Source of the DNA: Auricularia sp. M13
Taxonomy: Eukaryota; Basidiomycota; Agaricomycetes; Auriculariales; Auriculariaceae
Assembly: GCA_037042915.1 (NCBI GenBank)
Contig: CM073200.1
Location: 3,158,832-3,222,831 of the forward strand
Direction of reading: 5' to 3'
DNA: 64,000 nt
This document shows, one piece after another, positions 32,312 through 43,700 of the stretch. Positions within the stretch are counted from its first letter, which is position 1, and each line of letters starts with the position of its first letter. A program made the position numbers and the translations under genes. The notes under the pieces were generated by a model that searched no databases, had not been told where the DNA came from, and saw nothing but the letters and a program-made list of their open reading frames with translations.

Positions 32312-34119
32312 ACGGTCCGCTCTGCGTTTACACACCCGTGCGATGCGGGCACGCCTAATGGAAGCGATGATCAGGCGGGATCGTAACCTCACCGGGCCCG
32401 CTGCTGTACGGGAGTGCGCGAGATTCCCGCGCCGGGCAACGGGGCCGCTTCTTTGCCGCAGACCGAAGAAACTCACCGCTCTGGCTTCGCGGTCGGTCAC
32501 CGGCGTTGAATTGCAATATGATTTTGGCTACGCGATAGCAATAGTGCGTTGAAAAACCCAGCCTATGTTTGCCTCGGATATGGGCAGGCCGTGGTGGAAC
32601 GGTTGCCTCAGGCTCGGAAGAGTACTCGGATATGCGTACCAACGGTTCCTCAGCGCAGCCATACCACTCCCGTATTACCAGCTGGCCTTGAGGCGGCTGC
32701 ACAGCAGTCTCGCCTCAGGTTGCTGTAATCAGCGGTTGCGCTGCCATGGGGGACTGGTAACCAACTCGCCCGGACAGGCTCTCAGATGCCGCGGATTCAA
32801 CCGAGCCCGTGCGTTCGTCAGAGGTTTCCCCGCAATACAGAGAGACGCCGCGAAGGACAAGGGCCGCCTGAGTTTCCCCGCGCCCGTTCGCTTTGTTTCC
32901 CCGCCGGAATCGCAACGAGCGGCTGTGCTCATTGCGTCTGCCGCGCCAGTGAAACCGGTCCACCCGATTGCCATGCCATGCCTCCCTGGAATCACGACAC
33001 CGATGCAAGAATTTCACGGTGCGCGCGAGACGCAGAGGCCAAGGAGGGCCTGCGAGATGAAATTTGGATGTAGCAAGTCCGAGGCGGTTTGTTGTCCGGT
33101 TCCCAAATTAGGCCAGCGCCGCTGACATCTTCGTGAACCGTCAGCCTCCGAGGACGCGCACTGACGACACGCCGCCAATCGTGCGTGTTTACGAATCATC
33201 GATCAGCGGCGTCATGTGGTCGTGGGAGAATGCTACTGGCCGCGCCCGTATCACGAGTGCAGCACGGACTTGTCCGAACGCAGGGGTCGGTCGATACCCG
33301 TTATTCTTGGGACCCAATGGAGGCAGAGAAGAATCGAATAGATATGAAGACCAACGGGCCCAGCGGCAAACTCACGGCGGAAGCAGAAGCGGGAAATGGC
33401 GAGTCGGCGGCGGGACGAAAAGGCTCAGAGTCAATAGAGCTGTTCGGCGCGAGGATAATTCGGCGCAAAGCTGGTTACTTCCAAAGACGCAGTTATCAGA
33501 TTGATGAGATTAAGTACCCACGCATCGGACAAGTCGCGCTGCAGCATCATACGGACCGGCGAAATCGGACGGTGCTTTTTCGCTGCTGCTGAAGACCGCT
33601 TCCCTGCTGCTTCCGCTTGCATTACCTGTTTAATTTGTGAGTTCCCGTAAGCCATGAGCATTGCTGATAATGGAGAAGACTGTTTTCCGACTCACATTTA
33701 CGCAGAATGCCGGAGTGATCTGAGCTGCTCTTGTATCCCGCTTCCCCACGTCGAGAGAGAGTGCCACACTGCGGGATACCGGAGAAGGATTGGTTAGGCA
33801 TCGGAAGAATATGCCCAGGAAGTCACCGACACGAAAGCGACATGCAAGATGTCCTAACGGCGCCAAGCGTTACAAACTTCGTTCAGGGAGTAGCGGACTC
33901 AAGGCTCGATTCTGTCGAAAACGTTTCGCAATGTCTCAGGCCGCGCCAGCCCTCTTGTAGTCAGCCGAAGAGCAAGTCGATACTGAAACGTTCACTGCAA
34001 GCACATCCAATTCTTGCAAAATACTTTAAAGATGATGGCATCAGCGTTGCAGCGTAGAAGGGGATTACTAGAAGGGTACTGTAATATAGCAACATCCAGT
34101 TGTACGATCGACTCGATAA
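32312..34119. other. 1.8-kb stretch without a recognised gene
   Basis: ORFs of up to 186 codons (32565-33125 plus) have no motif. Part of 33128-33260 shares short blocks with 37575-37690 (see findings). The right end is the 3' flank of the epoxide hydrolase. Confidence 0.45.
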
Positions 34120-35755
34120 TTAATTCAGAGGCGTATCTGCAAAGGCAAAGTGCTCCGCCAAGAAGTCCTGGACATCCTGGACGTATGCCTGAGGGTTGTC
34201 GGTACCGGGATAGTGCCCGCCCTGGTCGTGTTCTAAGCGGAGCATCAGCTATGCCCTCCAGACGAACAGGCTGCGAGATGTCGCACCTCTGTAAAACACG
34301 AGATTCCCAAGCTCGGCAGCATAGTACCGCGGCCAGTGCCTGTTCGAGAATCCCAAGCTCATCAGTATACCGCAATGAAAACGTAGAAACCCGGAAAGAA
34401 CGAGACACATACCCAACATCCCACTTGAAGTGCCCATATCCGAGGGGCGCAGTGGTATTTGCCTTGCGAGGCTTACTGGCCGGCTGGAAGCCGCCCTGAT
34501 TATACGCGTACTGGAAGACGGAAGCCTGGAACGACTTGGTGAGGAAGTAGAGCGAAACGCCCGTGAGGATGTCCTTTGAGGTCACTTGGCCATTGGGGTC
34601 CGACCATGCGTAGAACTTCTCGCCGATCCACGCGAGCTGGCCCACCGCGTTGTCTTGCAGCGCCAGACCGATGGTATCGGGCTGTCCAAGCCCGCGTCAG
34701 CTCAGAGAAAGGAGTTGAACAGTCCGACTCGAGCTTGCGCTCACCTTCGTGCTGTGCTCGTTGTAGTACGCGGAGCCGGTTTCCAGCCACTCCTCCGATC
34801 GCTGGAGGCCAAAGAGCTCAAACTCGCTCAGCGCGTCTGTCTGTCCATCCTTGGCGACTTGCTCGCTGTCTGGTGGCGACCAGGGAAAGAAGTTGAGATA
34901 CGCGGCGCGCACGGTCTCGGGGAACAGGTCGTATTCGTGCCACGCAATGCCGCCTCCCTGCACCAAGTGCAAATCTCGACCGTCAACACCATGCTCAAAC
35001 ATCCAGTAAACAAGTCCAACACGCACCCAGTCAGATCCCGCGACGGCATATCCACGCGTATACCCAAGGACGTCAACCATAAGCGTATTCCACAGCTTAG
35101 CAGTGCTCGTCATCAAGCGGCCCTCGACGGTCGGCGGGACGGAGCTGAACACGAAGCCGGGGATGGTCGGGAGGACGATGTCGAACGACACGTTCTTCTT
35201 CGATCCATCGGACAGCGTAGCCGCCGTCTGCTGGAGCAGCGGGCGCACGACGGGGAGATACTCGTTGAACGAGCCTGCGCACATGCGGCTTAGTCAGCCA
35301 GGCGGTCAACGGCGGGGCAACGCCGTACCCGGCCACCCGTGCGTGATGATGAGCGGGATCGCGTCCTCCTTGCCCGACTTCTCGTGCACGAAATGGACGG
35401 TCGTGCCGTCTATCTCGGTCGTGTATTGATGGTAGCTGCAAAGGTTGCACCCAACGTCAACTTCCGCTGCTGCATCGCCGCAGGATCGCACGCACGAGTT
35501 CAGCCGCTTCTGCTCGGCGTTCCAGTCGAACGCGAGCCACTGCTTGCGCAGACTCGTGAGCTGCGCGAGCGTGATGCCCCACTTGTCGTCCTCGCCGCCG
35601 GGCACGTCGTTGTGCGCGGGGAGACGCGTCGCGGCCAGCTGCGCCTTGAGGCGCGGTATCTCCGCGGCGAGGTCGACCTTGAACGGTTTGACGGCCGGAG
35701 ATGCCAAGGCGGAAGACGCCGCCAGGACGGCGAGGGGCAATATGCGGGTCACCAT
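34120..35755 (-). CDS. Secreted epoxide hydrolase (alpha/beta hydrolase with EHN domain)
   Basis: Hydrolyses epoxides to diols. Start at 35755; MVTRILPLAVLAASSALAS is a signal peptide, so the product probably enters the secretory pathway. The N-terminal EHN domain follows (FKVDLAAEIPRLKAQLAATR, WNAEQKRLN). Core: the oxyanion loop HGWPG (about 35335), FDIVLPTIPGFVFS, and the nucleophile elbow GYAVAGSDWVRVG, with Asp as expected for epoxide hydrolases (usual consensus G-G-D-W-G, here G-S-D-W-V). YYNEHSTK, then YAWSDPNGQVTSKDIL and GHWPRYYAAELGNLVFYR form the cap and later strands. The catalytic His is in EHDQGGHYPGTDNP, in the last exon (34120-34232) after a 54-nt intron (34233-34286) that fixes the frame. 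At least six exons. The intron after H-G-W-P-G is well supported by paralog-type alignment of the following FNEYLP. Confidence 0.88.
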
Positions 35756-37943
35756 GTACTCGTAAGAAGGAGGGAGCGTGGAGTGTGAGGGATGAAGCAA
35801 TACTGAAGTCGGCGACGAGCCCACGACTTTTATACCGACCCCGCGCGCAGTTGACGCCTCGCTCTGAATGCCGCTGAGCGCCGGATTGATCTGTCATCCG
35901 CTTGTCTGTCATTTTCGCGGGACGGTGCTGCCACGCAGATGATTTGCGTGTCCAGTCCGGGGCAAAACTGTATTCTTCGCAACGAAGAAACAATGAGTGT
36001 CAATTTTTCGCCGCATCCGAATGTCGGTCCAGAGGTCGCAATGGGCTTTGCAAACCTTCGATTATTTCGTTTGAGGCAAACGCATGACGCCTGAAGATTC
36101 GGATGGCGCCACAAGAAGGTCCAGGAACATGGCTGCCAGGGGAGAAATGATCGGCGGGGCATGCAGGGCCCAATTGCAGAGTCCAACGATGAGCAGCGAA
36201 AGACGTCAACGTTCGTCAGAAGAGGCGGCGCGTGCTGACCACTGGCAGGGCGTTTTACAAAGCGTGCCCGTGGGTTCTGAGCGTCTTGCTAGCCCGAAGA
36301 GCATGACAAAGCCGAGACGAGGGCGGTCGACATACAGTACCGTAGGTTGTCGGTTGTGGAGGTTTGAACCCTTGTGTTGTGCAATCCGAAACATATAAAT
36401 CCCCGATAGCCGACCTGTGAGGCGTAGGATGGCCGATGTTCAAACGGCTACATAGATCCGTATGGCTGCCTTTGGCTTTGGAAGTTGGAGAATATGTAGA
36501 ACAAGGCGCTCGAACCAATATAGTCGCTGACTACTGCGCCGCTAGGCGCACCGGCTGGCCTGTGGCAAGGACACGGTGTATACGAGACAAACACGGGTCA
36601 CGCAGTTGCCCTGGGAAGGGCAGGTGGGCACCGGCGCGCAGTGGTTCAACTTCAAGAGGCGTTCAAGCTCCGCCGGACCACCGGAGAACGGCCGGAGAAC
36701 ACTCGGACACGCCGGCTCTCATCTACTCCACGACAAACAGACTCAAATCTACTAGTGTTCACCCCTTTTTAGAGCTCGGAAAACATCTACTGTATACGAG
36801 CCTTGGACTGCACACCGGGAAAGCAACCCCAACACTCGCGAAGCTCGCCGTCTTCAACTCAGATAGGTGGCATCGGTAACGTTGTCATTGACAAGCGACT
36901 CGCCATTGTCTGAGTCAATACATCGAGGTTTCTGTGTAACTTTCCAGCCGCATCACCGCGAGTCAAAGGGAGTCTGAGAGCAAGCATCGGACGACCGGCG
37001 CGCGCTCAACCGTGGCTAGAATGTAGACCGTTTTCAGTGGTTAGACGTCGTCACAGTACTAGTCTACAATGCGCCCAAAATTTGGAGTTGGGGGGTCCAG
37101 AAGCCTGCGAGCACAACGGAGCGCCGAAATCACTGTGACTGTTGTTCTCGAGCACCATTCCTTCAAGGAAATTCGCCCAAATCCCAACAGTGATTACGCA
37201 GCGGCGCAGTACCTAGGACGTACCAGTGCTAGTGCAGTAACCGATCAGAGAATGTCGACCGCGGAAGGTTGCAGATAGACTGAGCCCGCTGCATGCCTGA
37301 AAAGCGCCGCGAACGTATCGCTGGCACCAAGCAGCCTTCGCTGAATAGTCTCCCCGATACGTACTCCAATCGCAGCTTCTGAATTCCTGTAAGTATAGCG
37401 CGTCGGGAAACGGGCCAAACGATGCCCGTGCGCTTCGTCTTCGCCCTGACGCACGACGTCGGCCAGCGCGTCACGACTGTGTGGCAGGTGACTGCGAGTG
37501 AATGCAGATACGCGAGACGCGATTAGAGGAAGCTTTTTTGTTCGAGTTGTCGCTCTCCCGAATTAGACCAGCGTCATCCTCTTCAGATCGTCGAGCACCA
37601 TCAGCCTCCGAGCCATATTCCTGGACAGTCCGCAGGGTCATGTGGTCGTGGGAGAACGCGACTGGGTCAGGAGCGCGAGCCACGGTGGCATTTTGGGAAA
37701 GCGATGACGGAGAAGCAGATCAAATACACGGGCCGGCGAGAGAGAGAGAGAGGAATAGAGATACGTCTATGCGGTAATAAGCCAGATACGGGGGAACAGA
37801 TGCAAGGGGTGCAGGGGACGATGGGGGGATGTATGTATGTAACACAGCGCAAGATTCCATGATGCGAGGGGGAGCGCGCGCGGTCAGTCTGAGTCTGAGT
37901 CGGGGTCGGGATGGGCAGAGCGTGTAGAGGCCCGGGTGTGATG
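35756..37943. other. 2.2-kb intergenic stretch with promoter and GA microsatellite
   Basis: The epoxide hydrolase promoter is at the left. A (GA)n run of about 8 units lies at 37737-37753. No supported gene. A short block near 37575-37690 resembles 33128-33260. Confidence 0.45.
35828..35835 (-). promoter_or_regulatory. TATA box of the epoxide hydrolase
   Basis: TATAAAAG on the minus strand, 73-80 nt upstream of the start codon at 35755. Confidence 0.55.
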
Positions 37944-38789
37944 TCATGAGGCCATGCTGCGCAAGCGCGTGTGCGGCGACGACTGGGGCACGGCGGCTAC
38001 GGGGGCGCAGAATGGCGGCGACGACGACGGGCGAAAGGGCGCGCTGGGCGGGCTCCAGCTGCGCGGCGCGGACGGGACGGCGACGGGCTGCGCGGGCGGC
38101 GGTATTGGCGGGCGCGTGACAGAGTCGACGGTGCGATGCTGCGGCTGGCGCTTGAACGTCACCGACAACGGCGCGGGCGGGGTCGGGGACGGCGGGGGCG
38201 CGGCGACGGGCGTCGGCGGGAGGAAATTCGTCGGGCGAGACTCGGGCACGCGCGGCGGCGGCGGGGGTCCGTCACGGGCACGACGGACACGAACTCGAAC
38301 CCGGGGAACTGCCGGGTCGGCGGGGACGACGGCGGCGGTATCGGCGGCGGGTGCGCGGTTTCGGCCGAAACATTCGGGTTTACGGGCAGGAAGTTGAAGC
38401 TGGTGAAGCGCGACGGGGCGCTGGGGAACCGGGGCTGCGGGGGCGACGACGGCGGGCTGCGGGGCGCGTCGTCGCTGAGCAGCGGGAGCAGGGGCATGTG
38501 CACGCGGCCGCCGATGATGCGCTCTCGCTCTCGGGGGCGCCGGCGAGCACCTCCTCGAGCTCCTGGTAGTCCCTGCGTCCGGCGTCCAGAGCGTCAGGCG
38601 AGACCGCGCTCGGCACACGTGAATACAGACTGACCTCGTCGACAGGTCGCGGGACGGCGCAACGGGCGTCCGGTCATAATCATCTGCGCGGTACACCCGG
38701 CACTCGTCCTCGCTGCAGAACGACACCGACTTCTTGCACGGAGGCCGCTTCGCCCGCGTCAGGATGCTCTTGCTCGCGCAGCGCTGCAT
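37944..38789 (-). CDS. Proline-rich protein of unknown function, reading frame unresolved
   Basis: Start probably at 38789 (MQRCASKSILTRAKRPPCKK; an upstream ATG at 38924 is also in frame). The first exon carries KKSVSFCSEDECRVYRADDYDRTPV, a basidiomycete motif of unknown role: a Ser/Val-Ser-Phe-Cys core followed by Y-x-A-D-D/E-x-D-R-x-P. After an intron (about 38570-38640) comes DYQELEEVLAGAPESE, then, in a different frame, HMPLLPLLSDDAPRSPPSSP and FTSFNFLPVNPNVS, and then a third frame with Pro-rich text ending in SVTFKRQPQHRTVDSV and stop 37944. Two frame changes without good introns (about 38520 and 38270, both in short repeats of C or GA) suggest indels, real or technical. No domain gives a function. 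Confidence 0.5.
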   Translation of the reverse strand: MQRCASKSILTRAKRPPCKKSVSFCSEDECRVYRADDYDRTPVAPSRDLSTRSVCIHVCRARSRLTLWTPDAGTTRSSRRCSPAPPRARAHHRRPRAHAPAPAAQRRRAPQPAVVAPAAPVPQRPVALHQLQLPARKPECFGRNRAPAADTAAVVPADPAVPRVRVRVRRARDGPPPPPRVPESRPTNFLPPTPVAAPPPSPTPPAPLSVTFKRQPQHRTVDSVTRPPIPPPAQPVAVPSAPRSWSPPSAPFRPSSSPPFCAPVAAVPQSSPHTRLRSMAS

Positions 38790-39608
38790 CGTCCGCGCTG
38801 CTGGCACTGGCGGGGGTGGGGGTTGTAGCTGGAGAGCTGGTCGGCCGACCGCATTATGATTTGCTCCCTTATGGCCTGTGCCTGCGGCTTCCGCGCATTC
38901 CGTTCCGATTCCACCCGCGGCCACCCACTGGCCTCAAGCGCGTCGCACCACCTGCATTCGTGGCAGTCCAGTCCGAAACATCCCCCACACCCCCTCAGCG
39001 CTCAGCGTTCCCCACAACGCCCTCACACTGGCTCGCTGTCTCACTCTCACCCAAAACGCACAACGCTCGGACCATCGCGGACCGCCCCACATGACGTCCT
39101 GATCCTCCACAACGCTGCATGTGCCCGCCCCGTCTGACTCTTGACGTCCTCCGTCTGCTGCCACGTCGCACGGGACGGTCTATTATGTATGTGCAGCGAA
39201 GGGTCGTCCAGTCGATGTCGGCCCCCGCGTCAGACATCGATCGCCGCGTCGCGCTGCGCACGGACTCCTCGTGCCTCTCTGATCTTCTCGTCGTCGACCA
39301 CATCGCCTTCCTCGTCTTTTCTCGTCCAGGGCGCGCCAAGACGTTCTCACTCCGGAGAAAAGCGGTGGGCCGAGGCCCTGACAGAACCCTTGCCCGAGAG
39401 GCAGAAACTCTGCAGATTTCGTGCTGCTACGAGCAGCGCAGTTGTCCAGGTTACACAGAGTTCATCGCAGGTGACCGGGTCAAAGCAGTTGCCGTTGAAT
39501 GTTGACGACCTCTAAATAAAGCTCCAAAAACTGCAGTGGTCCCCGACCGCAAAGCTAATAAGAAGCAGTATATTTCAAGTTCCATGTGGCTCCAGATGCA
39601 TTATTTTA
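38790..39608. other. Intergenic stretch with unsupported ORFs
   Basis: Promoter side of the Pro-rich gene plus about 0.5 kb with overlapping ORFs up to 128 codons in several frames. None shows a recognisable family. Confidence 0.4.
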
Positions 39609-40088
39609 TTACGGCACGCATTGACATCCCCATGGTAGTCCATGAGGTAACCATTCGAATATATTTTGGGCCGCGGAGATAGTCCCAGAACCAAGCACGT
39701 GGCACACGTTCAACTCGAACACCTGGTAGGATTTTGCAGCCACCCACGATGACAGAAGTTGGCCAGATGCAGTACTGAAGCAACTCCGTGGAACCGCTCG
39801 ATGTCCAATCCTCCGAGCGAGACGCACGCACGCACCAGCAGCAGATATCCAAGATCCATATAATTCCCTGCCTGAGGTCTGAGGCCAGAAACACGGTGCG
39901 CAGGCGTTCCATATGCATGTTGACAGTCGCGTGTCCGGGCACTTGCCAGCGTCGTTACAGATACTGTAGTACAAGTATTTCGAGCCCGCAGGATTCACCC
40001 GTACCGCCCCGAAGTCTGGGCAGCATGACAGGAAAGACACAGCAGGGCCAATACCGCGACGTAACAAAGTAGACCGGCCAGAGCCATT
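39609..40088 (-). CDS. Possible small secreted Cys-rich protein
   Basis: ATG at 40086-40088 opens MALAGLLCYVAVLALLCLSC, a strong signal-peptide-like sequence ending H-A-A-Q. A 41-nt GT-AG intron (39964-40004) would join it in frame to ICNDAGKCPDTRLSTC and IWNACAPC, with five Cys in about 27 residues. The same frame then stays open to 39609. The intron is short and the C-terminal half has no clear composition, so the gene could end earlier through a second intron. No family recognised; small secreted Cys-rich proteins in fungi are often effectors or wall-linked, but nothing here proves that. Confidence 0.35.
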   Translation of the reverse strand, partial: NGSGRSTLLRRGIGPAVSFLSCCPDFGAVRVNPAGSKYLYYSICNDAGKCPDTRLSTCIWNACAPCFWPQTSGRELYGSWISAAGACVRLARRIGHRAVPRSCFSTASGQLLSSWVAAKSYQVFELNVCHVLGSGTISAAQNIFEWLPHGLPWGCQCVP

Positions 40089-40721
40089 GCGGACAGACCC
40101 CAGGGCGATACCGACCGGTTCGAGACTGAGAGCGCTGGTCGGTGTAACACCGCGTGCTTGCGAAACAGTGATTATATAGCCTGTTCCTGCAGATGCAGAT
40201 GACGTCCACCCGACCAGAAGACGCAGAGGGAGTTTATGAACGAATTGTGTGGTGATTCTAGAGCAGATGCGAGGCCACCACCCGGTGCTACGGCTAGCAG
40301 TTACAGACACATTTTTCAAAGGCGAGAGTGGCAGAGTAAATAGCTCGCGGGCAGGTCGTGCGCAGTGGTCGCAGGCCTAGGGACACTGGCTCTGAGATCT
40401 GAGACTAGGTCACGGTGTGAGGAAGACGCGCAAGCAGCTTTCGGAACTCCGCCCCGATCGCGCCGACTTCCCGACGTCCACCTCGAGCCGAGCCGAGCGC
40501 CCAACTGACAACTCACAAGTCAAATTCGAGAGCTCTTGTGATCATGTCCTGACGCTTCTGGACGTCCGTTCTGCGTCGCATTTAGACTTAACGCCGCCGG
40601 GCGTCCACAATTGCGGAATTCCATACCTATTCTAAACAGCGCGCCCATCTGGCTGGCGAGCGCCACAACGCGCGGCCACTCCTCTTGAGTCAGAGTTGTT
40701 CTCCCTCAGCGTGTCCATGCG
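40089..40721. other. Divergent intergenic region
   Basis: Separates the possible secreted protein from the STAND gene. No TATA box or other element was clear. Confidence 0.45.
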
Positions 40722-43700
40722 ATGACCGCGCGCGCGGCGACGATCGACAAGGTGCTCGCGGGCGCCGAGGCCGTGCTCGAGGTCGCCGGCGAGGGCCTCA
40801 AGGGCACCGGCGTCCCGGGCCTCGAGGGCGCCATCAGCGGCGTCCTGGCCATCATCCGGCTCGTCAAGGTGCGCTGGCCGAGTCGTCGGAGGGCGCGCGC
40901 TCACCGTGCGCCGTACATAGAGCAGCCGCGACAACAGCGCGGCGTGCCAGGCCGCGGCGGAGGAGATCGCGGCGCTCGGCGCGATCCTCGAGTCGTTCGT
41001 CGCGAATATCGGCGCGCAGGTCGAGCTGCAGCGCGATGGCGCGGCCAGGCGCGCGTTCCTTGCGCGCCTGGGCTCGTCGAACGGCCTGATTGAGCGTATC
41101 GCCGAGCTGCAGCGGTATGTAGTGCGCTCAATCCATCCCCGGATATTGTGTTCTGATTACTCTATGACAGACGTTTGAACGATGTGCTGCGGTCTGCGAA
41201 AAAGTTGCAGAAGACGTCCAGTTTCAAGGCGATACTGTATGCGAAGCGGAATGCTGAGACGTTGCAGGAGATGAGTGGCCAGCTCGCGCAGGCGAGACAA
41301 GACTTTGCGGTACGTCCGCTAAGAATATGGTGTTTTCTCTGACTGCAAATGTATCGTCCATTCCAGATGAAAGGCCAATTTGCGATCGAGCTCATCCTCC
41401 ACAAAGTTGCAGACGAAATCGCTGCCAACAGCAGAGCTGAAGCAGCACAGCGTGCTATGGCCGGTGAGTGTTCCCGGTGAGATTGCATGCCCAACTTACG
41501 CATGCAGCAGAGCTTGAAAGAGAACTCGAACGTTTACCATATGCGGAGGCGAGCTATCGCGCGAGCGTTCATGCGCGACATGGCGGGCTCCTCGCGGGCA
41601 CGCGCGTCGAGCTGCTAGGGAAACTAGACAATTGGGCGGAGGGGTCAGCCAATAAGGGCGGCGAACAGATGCCATTCTTCATCCTGTCCGGCAGCGCAGG
41701 CACGGGGAAGTCCACGATTGCCTTCGAGGTCGCGAAACGCGCGCAAGAGGCGGGTCGGCTGGGCGCGACGTTCTTCTTCATGCGCGGCGCGCAGGATCTG
41801 AGCACCACCGAGCTCGTCTTCCCCACCATCGCGCGGCAGCTCATCTCGCATGTACCCGCGTTGCAGGCTGTAGCGCCGGCAATTATTCGACAGCATCTTC
41901 GGCATGGGCTGCGTCAGAACTTGGAGTCACAGGCGAACGGGCTCTTCACGGCGCTGCTTGCGACGCTGCCTGCGGACCACCCGCCGGTCGTCATCGTCAT
42001 CGACGCAATAGACGAATGCACGGAGGCCGCGCAGGACCTGGTGCCCCGCATGCTGTATCTCATGATGGACGCGCTGCCGTCCATCCCGTGCCGTCTGCGC
42101 ATCTTCGTGTCCTCCCGTCCGGAGCTGCACATCGAAGACGCGTTCCAGTCCGTCACTTTCACGTCCAAGTCGCAGCGCTTCCAACTGCACGAAGTCCCGC
42201 GCCCGACCATCGACGCCGACATCAGGTTCTACTTCCAGAATGCGCTGCGTCAACTGCCTGAGGCGAGCCGTCAGGTGCTCTCCGTGCTCTACCCTTCTGT
42301 CGAGGAGGAGCTCACAGACTTGGCCGCGGGACTCTTTATCTTCGCGACGACCGCGATGGAGTATCTCAAGCGCTTCCGTCATGCGGACATCGCAGCCGCG
42401 ATGGAAACGCTGATGCAGCCTCTGCGCAAAGGCGCGCAATCCGCCCGGGGGTCGTTCGCGCGTCTGAACAATCTGTACACCGTCGTCCTCAACACGGCGT
42501 TCCCAGACGAGTTCATGGCGCTCCCCGGCCGGCCGGCGCACGTCAAGGCGCTCCTGGGCTGCATCGCGGTGCTGCAGGACCACGTGTCGCCCCGGACGCT
42601 CGCCGCGCTCGTCGCGATGGACCTGCAGGCGGAGCTGCTGCCGGTGCTCGAGCCGCTCGCCGCGGTCGTCATGTTCGACGCGCAGAACGCCGACGCGCCC
42701 ATCCGCCCGCTGCACGCGAGCTTTGCCGACTTCCTCGTCGACGCCGAGCGCTGCGCCGACGCGCGGTTCCACGTCGACCCCGCGGCGCAGCACGGGCGCT
42801 TCGCCGAGCATTGCTTCGCGCTGCTCGCACGGCCGTTCGTCCTCGGCCGCAACATCTGCAGACTCCCCGACCCTGCCGTCCCCTTTGCCGACGTCAAGGA
42901 CAGGCATGTGCGCGTTGCGGCTGCGCTGCCGCTTCACGTGCAGTATGCTTGCACGTATTGGCCTGCGCACGTCGCGCAAGGCCGGTTCGACCTGCACATG
43001 TTGACGGAGTTTTGCACGTCGCGTCTACTGTTTTGGTTGGAGGCGCTCAGCCTGCTCGACCGGCTGCATGTCGTCGTGACGTGGTTTCCCATCATCACGC
43101 ATGTTTGTTCTGTAAGTGCTTTTGTGCTGCGTAGGTTGTCCTTGTCTTGACACTGTGCGTGCAGGCAGAATGGGATTCTAGTCAAGGAAAGCTTGTCGAG
43201 GAGATGCTGCATGATGCGTATCGACTGACCGTGGAGTGTGCGCCTGCTCTGACCGCCTGCCCTGAGCAGCTCTACCGCTCTGCTCTCGCGGTCTGTCCTT
43301 CCGCCTCCCGGCTCTGCAAGGAGTACGCCAACGTCCTTGGGGAGCCTCATTCGCTCCGCCTTACAGCGGGTACCATCGAACATTGGCCACCTTGGCTTCG
43401 CATGCTGCCCACTCCGTCGTCCGGCACAAAAATCGACGGCGTCAGTCGCGCCGTGTACGCCCCGCACGGTCGCTGGGTCGCCCTCTGCACCAGCTCCGGC
43501 ATCATCCATCTCTGCAGCCCGGACGACGGCGCGATAATCAAGAGCATACGCGTGTACCCCACCCCGCGGCCACTGCACACCGTGTTGATCTCGTCGAATG
43601 GCTTGAGGATTCTGGCTCTCGACATGCGCGGCGAAGTACGGATTATTAGCACGCGCTCTGGGGCTGTCCTTCATTCTCTGCCCTTTTCCTCCGGCCCGAG

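Noticed and set aside
38816-39515. Overlapping plus-strand ORFs between the Pro-rich gene and the secreted candidate
   Set aside because: Three frames are open at once, typical of GC-rich non-coding sequence, and none holds a recognisable motif.
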